Origin: JANPPS01 sp043758105
Lineage (GTDB): Bacteria; Pseudomonadota; Alphaproteobacteria; Acetobacterales; Acetobacteraceae
Direction of reading: 5' to 3'
DNA: 12,686 nucleotides
Assembly (NCBI GenBank): GCA_043758105.1
Contig: JAYVOF010000130.1
Location: forward strand, 1 to 12,686
In this document: positions 4,773 through 11,381 of the stretch, piece by piece
Layout: each line of letters opens with the position of its first letter
Numbering within the stretch: position 1 is the stretch's first letter
Translations under genes and position numbers: made by a program
The notes under the pieces: generated by a model
Told to the model about the DNA's origin: nothing
The model's database searches: none
Seen by the model: only the letters and a program-made list of their open reading frames with translations

Positions 4773-6320
4773 TTAGACCGGATGCCCGGCATCCATCCGG
4801 GCCAAAAACGCCGCCGCTTGTCCCCGGATCGCCGTCACGCGCGCCGGGTCCATGCGATCGAACGTCCGCACCGGCATCGCCATCCGGTTGTTTTGCGCGA
4901 ATCGGTCGCGGTGCCGGGCGATGAAGTCCCAATAGAGGGCGTTGAACGGACACGCGCCCTGCCCCACCGCCTCCTTCACGTCATACGCGCAGCCTTTGCA
5001 GTAATCGCTCATGCGGTTGATGTAGGCGCCGGACGAGGCATAGGGCTTGGAGCCCATGATCCCACCATCCGCGTGCAGCGCCATGCCACGGACGTTGGGC
5101 AGTTCTACCCATTCATAGGCGTCCGCATACACCACCAGATACCACTCATCGACTTCGTCCGGATCGAGCCCGGCCAATAATGCAAAATTACCGGTCACCA
5201 TCAAACGCTGGATATGGTGGGCATAGGCGTGCCGCTTCGTGTCGGTGACGGCGTGGTGCAGGCAGTTCATGGCCGTGTCGCCGGACCAATAGAACGCTGG
5301 CAGCGTACGGTGCGCGTCCAAGCCGTTCAGCCGGCCATAGTCGGGCATGCCGAGCCAATACACGCCGCGGACGAACTCGCGCCAGCCGATGATTTGGCGG
5401 ATGAAGCCCTCCGCGGCATTGAGCGGCACGCGCCCGGCCCGCCACGCCGCCTCCGCCGCCTCGCACGCCTCCAACGGCGACAGCAGGCCAGTGTTCATCG
5501 AGGTGGAAATCAGCGCGTGATACAGCGTGCTCTCCCCCATCTTCATCGTGTCCTGCCAATCGCCGAATAGCGGCAGGCGGTGCTGGATGAAGTCGTCGAG
5601 GGCGGCCCGGGCGTCCTGGTGCGTGACCGGCAGCGCGAAGCCGTCCACGGCGCCGAAATGCGTGAAAAAGCGCTCGGCGACCAGCGCCATCACCTCCTGC
5701 GTGATCGCATCCGGCGGAAATTGCGGGGTCGGCGGGCCACGCAGGTCCTTGGGCGGCGGCTTGCGGTTCTCGGCGTCGTAATTCCAGCGGCCCCCGGCAG
5801 GTTTGCCGTCCTCCATCAACAACGCATACTTGCGGCGCATGTCGCGATAGAAGAATTCCATGCGAAAGCTGCCGCCGCGCGGGTCCTTGTCGCGGGCCCA
5901 GGCGCGGAAATCCTGGATGCGGCACAGGAACCGCCTGTCATCCCGGATATCGGTCTCGACGCCGGACAACTCCTGCCAATGGCGCATGTCCTCACTGAGG
6001 CGATATTCGCCGGGCTCGGTCGCGACCACGCGGGCGGGGTGGTGCCGCTCGACCGCCCGCAGCATCTCGCCCCGCAGCGTGCCGGTATTTTCCGGGTCAT
6101 CGAGGCGGATGTAATCGACCTTGACCCCCCGCGCCCGCAACGCCCGGGCAAAATGGCGCATGGCGGACAGAACCAGCACGATCTTCTTCGGATGGTGCGG
6201 CACATAGGTGCACTCCCCCATCACCTCGGACATCAGCACCACATCGCCGGGCACCAGATCCTCCAGCGCCGACAGCCCGGCGCTGCACTGATCGCCCAGC
6301 ACGATCCGGAGCGTGCTCAC
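4773..6320 (-). CDS. FeS-type (6-4) photolyase / CryB-like cryptochrome (deoxyribodipyrimidine photolyase-related protein)
   Basis: A 515-residue member of the FeS-BCP group of photolyases and cryptochromes (PhrB of Agrobacterium, CryB of Rhodobacter sphaeroides). It is predicted to bind FAD, a lumazine antenna and one [4Fe-4S] cluster. It either repairs (6-4) photoproducts or acts as a blue-light receptor. The N-terminal Rossmann-like antenna domain starts STLRIVLGDQ, and the FAD/helical domain includes MKMGESTLYHALISTSMN and IIGWREFVRGVYW. Cys353, Cys441, Cys444 and Cys457 have the same spacing (88, 3, 13) as the PhrB cluster ligands. HHIQR at 368-372 corresponds to the catalytic His pair. 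I choose the GTG at 6320 because it overlaps the TGA of the SDR gene as GTGA, and family homology begins there. Longer starts enter the SDR gene. The gene converges with the puc operon. Repair and signalling roles cannot be separated by sequence alone. Confidence 0.93.
   Translation of the reverse strand: MSTLRIVLGDQCSAGLSALEDLVPGDVVLMSEVMGECTYVPHHPKKIVLVLSAMRHFARALRARGVKVDYIRLDDPENTGTLRGEMLRAVERHHPARVVATEPGEYRLSEDMRHWQELSGVETDIRDDRRFLCRIQDFRAWARDKDPRGGSFRMEFFYRDMRRKYALLMEDGKPAGGRWNYDAENRKPPPKDLRGPPTPQFPPDAITQEVMALVAERFFTHFGAVDGFALPVTHQDARAALDDFIQHRLPLFGDWQDTMKMGESTLYHALISTSMNTGLLSPLEACEAAEAAWRAGRVPLNAAEGFIRQIIGWREFVRGVYWLGMPDYGRLNGLDAHRTLPAFYWSGDTAMNCLHHAVTDTKRHAYAHHIQRLMVTGNFALLAGLDPDEVDEWYLVVYADAYEWVELPNVRGMALHADGGIMGSKPYASSGAYINRMSDYCKGCAYDVKEAVGQGACPFNALYWDFIARHRDRFAQNNRMAMPVRTFDRMDPARVTAIRGQAAAFLARMDAGHPV
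4778..4800. terminator. Possible bidirectional hairpin between the puc operon and the photolyase gene
   Basis: CCGGATG (4778-4784) and CATCCGG (4794-4800) can pair around a 9-base loop. It lies 31 bp after the repeat-protein stop and inside the last codons of the convergent photolyase gene. No U-run follows on either side. The position suits a transcription end between convergent operons, but the evidence is only the stem. Confidence 0.3.
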
Positions 6321-7042
6321 CCCTTGGTGCGGAGCGATGAGCGTCCGCCATCCACGTTGAACACCTGCCCGGTGATCCACCCGGCATCGGCCGATAGCAG
6401 GAACGCCGCCAGCGCCCCCGCATCGTCTCCCTCCCCCAGCCGCGGGATGGGGTGCTGCGCCGCGATCGCCTTGGCCATCGCCTCGTTATCCGTCATGGAC
6501 GCCGCGATGCCGGATCGGGTCAGGCTGGGGGCGATGCAGTTCACCCGCACATGCGGCGCCAACTCCGCCGCCAGCGCCACCGTCAGCCCCTCCACCGCGC
6601 CCTTCGCCGCCGAGATCACCGCGTGATTGGCGAAGCCGGAGCGGACCGCCACCGTGCTGAACAACACCACGCCGGATCCCGGACACGCGCGCAACCCATC
6701 CGCCGCGGCCGCCACGGCCAGCGCCGCCGACACCGCATTCAACCGGAAGGCCTCGATGAAATCCGCCGCAGTCGCCCGGCGCAGCGGCTTCATCACGATG
6801 GAGCCCACGCAGAACGCGAGCCCCCCCAGTATCGCCCCACCCGCCTGGATCGCCGCCGCCAGCGCCGCCTCGTCCAACACATCGGCCACGGCGAACGTGG
6901 CACCCAGTTCCGCCGCCAGCGCGCCGAGCCGGGCCGCGTCCCGGCCCACCAGATGCACCGCATCGCCCCGCGCCGCCACCCGCCGGGCGATCGCGCTGCC
7001 GATCGCGCCCGTTGCGCCCACCACCACGACCGGTGCTGCCAT
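6317..7042 (-). CDS. SDR-family protein lacking the catalytic Tyr
   Basis: A 241-residue short-chain dehydrogenase/reductase fold. The nucleotide-binding motif GATGAIG is at 9-15, Asn102 is in LNAV, Ser129 is in FST, and Lys147 is in AAKGAVEG. The C-terminus has the family pattern ITGQVFNVDGG. The residue four before the Lys, where the catalytic Tyr of YxxxK belongs, is Ile143 (NHAVISAAK). This variant occurs in a known subgroup of SDR proteins, so ordinary alcohol or ketone redox chemistry is doubtful. The ATG at 7042 is chosen because GAGGAG sits 7 bases upstream; a Met 15 codons-bases further upstream overlaps that site. Its TGA overlaps the GTG of the photolyase gene, so the two are translationally coupled. 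The natural substrate is unknown. Confidence 0.88.
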   Translation of the reverse strand: MAAPVVVVGATGAIGSAIARRVAARGDAVHLVGRDAARLGALAAELGATFAVADVLDEAALAAAIQAGGAILGGLAFCVGSIVMKPLRRATAADFIEAFRLNAVSAALAVAAAADGLRACPGSGVVLFSTVAVRSGFANHAVISAAKGAVEGLTVALAAELAPHVRVNCIAPSLTRSGIAASMTDNEAMAKAIAAQHPIPRLGEGDDAGALAAFLLSADAGWITGQVFNVDGGRSSLRTKG

Positions 7043-7145
7043 CCCCACTCTCCTCATCACTTCCCAAGTGTGGCGCGGATGCGGAAGCGCACAAGATCGG
7101 CGCGTGAGGTTGCTCCCGCCGCCCGGCGGGGGCAGTCTCATCGCC

Positions 7146-7673
7146 ATGCGTCAACTTCTCATGCTTCGCCATGCCAAATCCTCCTGGGATGACCCGGCGC
7201 TTTCGGATCACTCCCGCCCGCTCAACCGCCGGGGGCGGCTGGCGGCGCAGTCCATGCGGCTGGCGATGGAGGGCCTGGGCTTGGCACCCGACCTCATCCT
7301 GGTGTCCACCTCCCGCCGCACGCTGCAGACCATGCAGGAGCTGGAGCCCTGGGCGGACACTCCGCTGGTCGAGCCGCTGGACTCGCTCTACCTCACCAAC
7401 GCCGAGGGCATTCTGACGGTGCTGCGCACGACGCCCGAAACCGTGCGCAGCGTGTTGCTGATCGGCCATAACCCGGGCCTGCATGAGGCTGCCGTCCGGC
7501 TGGCGGGGGCGGACACCGCGGATACGACGGACCTGGCCCGGCTGCGCGCCAGCTACCCGTCCGGTGCGCTGGCGGAATTCAGCCTGGCCGGGCCGTGGGG
7601 CACGCTGAGCGACGGCGGCGGCCGGCTGGTGCGGTTCCTCTGTCCGCGCGACCTGCCAAATGTCCCCGTCTGA
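7146..7673 (+). CDS. SixA-type histidine phosphatase (phosphohistidine phosphatase family)
   Basis: A 175-residue member of the histidine phosphatase (phosphoglycerate mutase-like) superfamily. LLMLRHAKSSW near the N-terminus provides the phospho-accepting His9 in the RHA motif. DHSRPLNRRGRLAA and LLIGHNPGLHE (His108) complete the SixA-like signature. SixA in Escherichia coli removes phosphate from histidine-phosphorylated phosphotransferase-system proteins; the substrate here is unknown. The ATG at 7146 is the only start close to the conserved N-terminus, and no good Shine-Dalgarno is visible. The gene diverges from the SDR gene across 103 bp, which contains a GC-rich palindrome (7115-7130). 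The downstream CYTH-CHAD start codon lies inside its last codons (14-base overlap), implying one operon and perhaps a shared role in phosphate or polyphosphate metabolism. Confidence 0.9.
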   Translation: MRQLLMLRHAKSSWDDPALSDHSRPLNRRGRLAAQSMRLAMEGLGLAPDLILVSTSRRTLQTMQELEPWADTPLVEPLDSLYLTNAEGILTVLRTTPETVRSVLLIGHNPGLHEAAVRLAGADTADTTDLARLRASYPSGALAEFSLAGPWGTLSDGGGRLVRFLCPRDLPNVPV

Positions 7674-9216
7674 ACGATCGGGATCCGACATACCGGAATC
7701 CGACATACCGGAATCCGAAATACTGAAATCTGAGACGCCCGACAGGCGAGATCAACTGTCGATCGAGCTGTGTGTAGCGCCCGAGAACATTAAGGCGCTG
7801 CTGCGTTTTCCGGGACTGAAGCGGGCCGGACGGACGGTTTCGGTCCAGACGCTCTGGTATGACACGCCGGGCGGCGACCTCGCACAATCGAACCGGTTGG
7901 TGGCCGAAACCGCGGGACGGTGGCGGCTCGAACAGCTCGGCCCGCATCGTGAGCGGGCCTGGCCGCCGCTATCGCCGGCACCGGTATGGGCCGAGGGCAC
8001 GAGTCTTCAGGCCCTGGCGCTGCACGGGACGGCGCCTCTGGCTCCCGTGGCCGCCCTGTCTGGACGGCGGAGCCGGTTCCACCTCGCTTACGATCCGGCG
8101 AACGATTCCGCGGCGGTGGCCGTCACGCTGCTGGAGGGGGAGCTGCGCGGGGTCGCGGCGTCCCTCGGAATCTGCCGGATCCATTTGCACGGGCCGGCGG
8201 AGGCGCTGGGCCGGGTTTCGGCGGCGCTGGCGCGGCAGCGATTGGTGAGCGTGCCGCATGCGGGGCTGGCGGCCGAGGCGATGGCGGTTGCACGCGGGCA
8301 GGCCGTCGCAGCCCGGCATGTGGGCGCGCCGGAGATTTCGCCGGGTCTGACATTGTCGGACACGATCGCGCTGATCATGGGTCAGTTATTGGACGTCATC
8401 CTGCATTGGTCGGGGCCGGCCGGGGCGGGTGAGACCGAAGTGCCGGTGCATCAAATGCGGGTAGCGACACGGCGGCTCCGCTCCGCGCTGTCGATCTTCA
8501 AGCCGGTGACGCCGTGCGCGGAAATCCTGCCGCTGAGCCCGGCACTGAAGGAGCTGGCCGCCCGGTTAGGGGCGGCGCGGGATTGGGACGTGTTCCTGGC
8601 TGGCACCGGTGCCAGCATGCAGGCGGCCTTTCCGCCCGACCGCCGGATCAAGGCGCTACTGGCCGCGGCCGGCCGGAAACGCGAAGCGGCGTATGGCGAG
8701 TTGCGAGAGTATGTGACCAGCCCGGATTTCCGGGTGCTGCAGGTGGCGCTCGGCTGTGCCGCGTCGCTGCGTCCGTGGGAGCACATCGGAGTGGAGGAGG
8801 TGCGACAGGTTTTGCACCAGGACGCCGCCCCGTTTGCCGTGGGCGTGCTCACCCGGCGGTGGCGCCAAGTTCGGCGGGCGGGACGCGGGATGTCTGCGCT
8901 GTCGGTGCCCGCGCTGCATGAGTTGCGCAAGGACTGCAAGCGGCTGCGCTACGCGGCCGAGTTCTTCGAACCGTTGTATCCGCACAAGACGGCCCGCCGG
9001 TTTATCAAGCATCTGGCGGCCCTACAGGAGGAGCTGGGCATGCTCAACGATGCCGCGGCCGCTTCCGGCCTGATGGCGCATTTGGGCCGTGCGGAGCGGA
9101 GCTATGCCGCGGGCCTGGTGCAGGGGTTCGTCGCGGCCGGCGCGTCGCACAGCCGGTCGGCGATTGCCGGCCGCTGGAAGTCGTTCCGCCAGCAGACCCC
9201 ATTTTGGCTGCCATAA
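7660..9216 (+). CDS. CYTH-CHAD domain protein with a degenerate CYTH site
   Basis: A 518-residue protein. A low-complexity head (residues 1-32) is followed by a CYTH-like region (about 33-215) and a CHAD domain (about 228-510). CHAD domains are helical bundles that bind polyphosphate through conserved His and basic residues. Two such helices are visible: VHQMRVATRRLRSAL (His264) and LHELRKDCKRLRYAAEFF (His420). CYTH domains normally start with ExExK, which binds triphosphate. Here the equivalent is Ser34-Ile-Glu-Leu-Cys38, so the first Glu and the Lys are missing, and triphosphatase activity is doubtful. The polyphosphate-binding role of the CHAD half looks intact. The start at 7660 overlaps the sixA-like gene. 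It puts a repeated SDIPE-like segment at the N-terminus. A later start near residue 30 is possible but has no good codon that I can see. Confidence 0.88.
   Translation: MSPSERSGSDIPESDIPESEILKSETPDRRDQLSIELCVAPENIKALLRFPGLKRAGRTVSVQTLWYDTPGGDLAQSNRLVAETAGRWRLEQLGPHRERAWPPLSPAPVWAEGTSLQALALHGTAPLAPVAALSGRRSRFHLAYDPANDSAAVAVTLLEGELRGVAASLGICRIHLHGPAEALGRVSAALARQRLVSVPHAGLAAEAMAVARGQAVAARHVGAPEISPGLTLSDTIALIMGQLLDVILHWSGPAGAGETEVPVHQMRVATRRLRSALSIFKPVTPCAEILPLSPALKELAARLGAARDWDVFLAGTGASMQAAFPPDRRIKALLAAAGRKREAAYGELREYVTSPDFRVLQVALGCAASLRPWEHIGVEEVRQVLHQDAAPFAVGVLTRRWRQVRRAGRGMSALSVPALHELRKDCKRLRYAAEFFEPLYPHKTARRFIKHLAALQEELGMLNDAAAASGLMAHLGRAERSYAAGLVQGFVAAGASHSRSAIAGRWKSFRQQTPFWLP
7683..7742 (+). 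repeat. 15-bp tandem repeat at the start of the CYTH-CHAD gene
   Basis: atccgacataccgga occurs identically at 7683-7697 and 7698-7712. A degraded copy lies at 7713-7727 (atccgaaatactgaa) and a more degraded one at 7728-7742. It encodes SDIPE-like pentapeptides ahead of the CYTH region. The repeat length is a multiple of three, so slippage would not shift the frame. Confidence 0.85.
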
Positions 9217-9283
9217 CGTTTTCGTGAACGCGGGCGCGGTTCGCTGTTGCTTGACACGCGCCAATTCGCTAGGTCTTGCCGCC

Positions 9284-9766
9284 ATGAGAGAGCCGCGACG
9301 TATCTTCCGATCAAGCTCTACGGTGCCTCGCGCGTTTGCCCGAACCGTTTTTTGGGGTGGGCTCGCCATCGTGACCGCCGCGATTTTGACCAGCGTGCCG
9401 GTTGACCTGGCGGGGCACACGGGGACCGGGCTGGCGGGCATAAAGGCGGCGCCGGAAACATTGATCGCAGCACCCGGCGCGGTGTCGGTCATCGACGGCG
9501 ATACGCTGCGCCTCGCCGGTCTTGTGGTTCGGTTACGCGGTGTGCAGGCCCCGCGCCGGCAGGATCGCTGCCAGGCCGGGGATTGTGGGACGGAGGCGAC
9601 GCTCGCGCTGGCGGCGATCGTGCGGGACCGGCAAGTGCAGTGCGTGACGCAAAGCCGGGATGATCAAGGGCGTCCCGTGGTGGATTGCGACGCGAACGGC
9701 ATGGATGTGGCGCTGGCGATGTCCACCCATGTGTGGACCTCCGACTGGGTTCCGGCGGCGCGGTGA
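9284..9766 (+). CDS. Small membrane-anchored thermonuclease-fold (SNase-like) protein, probably not a standard nuclease
   Basis: A 160-residue protein with a basic N-terminus, one hydrophobic segment at about 21-38 (membrane anchor or uncleaved signal), then an SNase-like OB-fold domain. VSVIDGDTLRLAG (Asp71 and Asp73) and RLRGVQAP (Arg83) mark the fold, and GRPVVDC (Arg130) fits the later conserved Arg. In staphylococcal nuclease the Arg35 segment is followed by Asp40-Thr-Pro-Glu43. Here the corresponding residues are Gln88-Ala-Pro-Arg91, so the calcium-binding Asp and the general-base Glu are both missing. The domain also ends soon after GMDVALAM. The product is likely exported to, or facing, the periplasm. 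The ATG at 9284 is preceded by a weak AGGT. The gene lies 67 bp after the CYTH-CHAD gene and may be independently transcribed. Confidence 0.72.
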   Translation: MREPRRIFRSSSTVPRAFARTVFWGGLAIVTAAILTSVPVDLAGHTGTGLAGIKAAPETLIAAPGAVSVIDGDTLRLAGLVVRLRGVQAPRRQDRCQAGDCGTEATLALAAIVRDRQVQCVTQSRDDQGRPVVDCDANGMDVALAMSTHVWTSDWVPAAR

Positions 9767-9926
9767 CGGTCCGGCTAAAAATTGCTGCAATTGCGAAGGT
9801 TGCGCACTGAGCCCGCTCGCCCTTACTTTGACAGCAAGCGTGGCCGGGTGACCGGACATCGCGTCATTCCTGTGGTGGTTGCGTGAGTGCATCACGTGAC
9901 CTCCCAGCCAATTGGGGTATCTGCGC
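9767..9926. promoter_or_regulatory. Intergenic region upstream of gltA with short palindromes
   Basis: This 160-bp gap should hold the citrate synthase promoter. A perfect TTGACA lies at 9828-9833, but no convincing -10 follows at 16-18 bp. Overlapping palindromes ATTGCTGCAAT (9781-9791) and GCAATTGC (9787-9794) sit in a locally AT-rich stretch. CGTGA-gtgca-TCACG (9882-9896) is a further inverted repeat. These could be operator sites, but no regulator can be assigned. Confidence 0.35.
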
Positions 9927-11231
9927 ATGAGCGGCACTAAAAACGGGTCTGTCACCATGACCCTCAGCGGATCGAACGAATCGCTGACGATGCCGCTGCG
10001 TGATGGAACGATCGGCCCGTCTGTCGCCGATATCAGCAAGCTGTATGCGACGCTGGGCATTTTCACCTATGACCCTGGATTTGGCGCGACGGCGTCGTGC
10101 GATAGTAAGATCACCTATATCGACGGCGACGCAGGCATCCTGCTGCATCGCGGCTATCCGATCGATCAGCTGGCGGAAAATTCGACGTTTCTCGAGGTCG
10201 CCTATTTGCTGCTGAACGGCGAGTTGCCCACAGCCGCCGAACGGACCACCTTCGAGCATGGGGTGATGCGGCACACGATGCTGCATGAGCAGCTGCGCCG
10301 GTTCTACGACGGCTTCCGCCGCGACGCGCATCCGATGGCGGTGCTGTGCGGCGTCGTAGGCGCGCTCAGTGCGTTCTATCATGACAGCCTGGACATCACG
10401 AATGACGAGCATCGCCGGATCAGTGCGTTCCGCCTGATCGCGAAGCTGCCGACGATCGCAGCCTGGGCGTATAAATACACCATCGGCCAGCCGTTCATGT
10501 ATCCGCGCAATGACCTCGGGTATGCCGAAAATTTCTTGTATATGATCAACGCGGTGCCGGCCGAGGAATATAAGATCAATCCGGTGCTGGCCCGGGCGAT
10601 GGACCGGATCTTCATCCTGCATGCCGACCATGAGCAGAATGCCAGCACCAGCGTGGTCCGCCTCGCGGGTTCGACCGGGGCCAACCCGTTCGCCTGCATC
10701 GCGGCGGGGATCGCCGGGTTGTGGGGCCCGGCGCATGGCGGTGCCAATGAGGCGGTGTTGAAGATGTTGGCCGAAATCGGCCACAAGGACAACATTCCGG
10801 CCTTTATCGAGAAGGTAAAGGATAAGAACAGCGGCGTCCGGCTGATGGGCTTCGGCCATCGAGTTTACAAAAATTACGACCCGCGCGCCAAGATCATGGA
10901 GCAGACCTGCCATGAAGTGCTGAATGAACTCGGCATCAAGGACGATCCGTTACTGGATATGGCGGTCGAGCTTGAGCGCATTGCGCTGCATGACGAGTAC
11001 TTTATTAGCAAGAAGCTCTATCCGAACGTCGATTTCTATTCGGGCATTATCCTAAAGGCTATGGGCTTCCCGACCAGCATGTTCACCGTGCTTTTCGCCG
11101 TCGCCCGCACGGTCGGCTGGATCAGCCAGTGGAAGGAGATGATCGAAGACCCGTCCCAGCGCATCGGCCGTCCGCGGCAGATCTACACCGGCGCGCCGCA
11201 ACGCGATTTCGTGGCACTCGATAAGCGGTAG
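9927..11231 (+). CDS. gltA: Citrate synthase (type II, Gram-negative form)
   Basis: A 434-residue citrate synthase, which condenses oxaloacetate and acetyl-CoA to citrate at entry to the TCA cycle in the cytoplasm. The catalytic residues are His270 in GPAHGGANEA, His311 in GFGHRVYKNYDPRAK and Asp369 in NVDFYSG. These agree with the Escherichia coli triad in spacing (41 and 58 residues). The N-terminal beta-rich segment (KLYATLGIFTYDPGF, ATASCDSKITYIDGD) and the LHADHEQNASTS stretch are typical of the hexameric, Gram-negative type. The ATG at 9927 is preferred over an in-frame TTG at 9912, because relatives begin with a short variable lead of this length before the conserved TIGP and DISKLY. 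GGGG at 9914-9917 may be the ribosome-binding site. The gene is monocistronic as far as can be seen and ends before a large inverted repeat. Confidence 0.97.
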   Translation: MSGTKNGSVTMTLSGSNESLTMPLRDGTIGPSVADISKLYATLGIFTYDPGFGATASCDSKITYIDGDAGILLHRGYPIDQLAENSTFLEVAYLLLNGELPTAAERTTFEHGVMRHTMLHEQLRRFYDGFRRDAHPMAVLCGVVGALSAFYHDSLDITNDEHRRISAFRLIAKLPTIAAWAYKYTIGQPFMYPRNDLGYAENFLYMINAVPAEEYKINPVLARAMDRIFILHADHEQNASTSVVRLAGSTGANPFACIAAGIAGLWGPAHGGANEAVLKMLAEIGHKDNIPAFIEKVKDKNSGVRLMGFGHRVYKNYDPRAKIMEQTCHEVLNELGIKDDPLLDMAVELERIALHDEYFISKKLYPNVDFYSGIILKAMGFPTSMFTVLFAVARTVGWISQWKEMIEDPSQRIGRPRQIYTGAPQRDFVALDKR

Positions 11232-11255
11232 TACGGGCAGCGGTACACTGTAACT

Positions 11256-11350
11256 CGTCATTGCGAGAGCCGCTTGGCGGCGAAGCAATCCAGGGGCCAC
11301 GAGCGCTCTTGAAGCCCCTGGATTGCTTCGCCAAGCGGCTCGCAATGACG
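11256..11350. repeat. Imperfect 95-bp inverted repeat between convergent gltA and hflX (MITE-like, probable bidirectional terminator)
   Basis: The left arm (11256-11297) and right arm (11314-11350) are reverse complements except for 2-base and 3-base insertions in the left arm. The arms begin and end with CGTCATTGCGAG / CTCGCAATGACG and include GAAGCAATCCAGG / CCTGGATTGCTTC. The 16-base loop contains the palindrome GAGCGCTC (11301-11308). Sequences with the core 'GTCATTGCGAG...GAAGCAATCCAG' are familiar as dispersed palindromic repeats between genes in many alphaproteobacteria. There is no coding capacity and no clear target-site duplication. It lies 24 bp after the gltA stop and 31 bp after the hflX stop, so it can terminate transcription from both sides as a long RNA hairpin. 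Confidence 0.8.
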
Positions 11351-11381
11351 GTTAAGGACGCAAATCCACCCCCGCCTCACC

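Noticed and set aside
4432..4953. Minus-strand open frame rich in DSGAG, opposite the repeat protein
   Set aside because: The apparent repeats are the antisense image of the 16-residue coding repeats, and the frame extends into the photolyase gene in a different frame.
5580..6626. Long plus-strand open frame opposite the photolyase and SDR genes
   Set aside because: No recognisable motif and low-complexity composition; the opposite strand encodes a fully conserved PhrB-type protein.
7115..7130. CCCGCC-GCCC-GGCGGG palindrome between the SDR and SixA-like genes as a terminator
   Set aside because: It lies between divergent gene starts, so a terminator makes no sense; a regulatory role cannot be supported from GC palindromicity alone.
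9251..9279. TTGACA before the SNase-like gene as a promoter
   Set aside because: No acceptable -10 element at 16-18 bp spacing, so only a lone -35-like hexamer is present.
9864..10913. Minus-strand open frame opposite gltA
   Set aside because: A shadow of citrate synthase codon bias with no recognisable domain.
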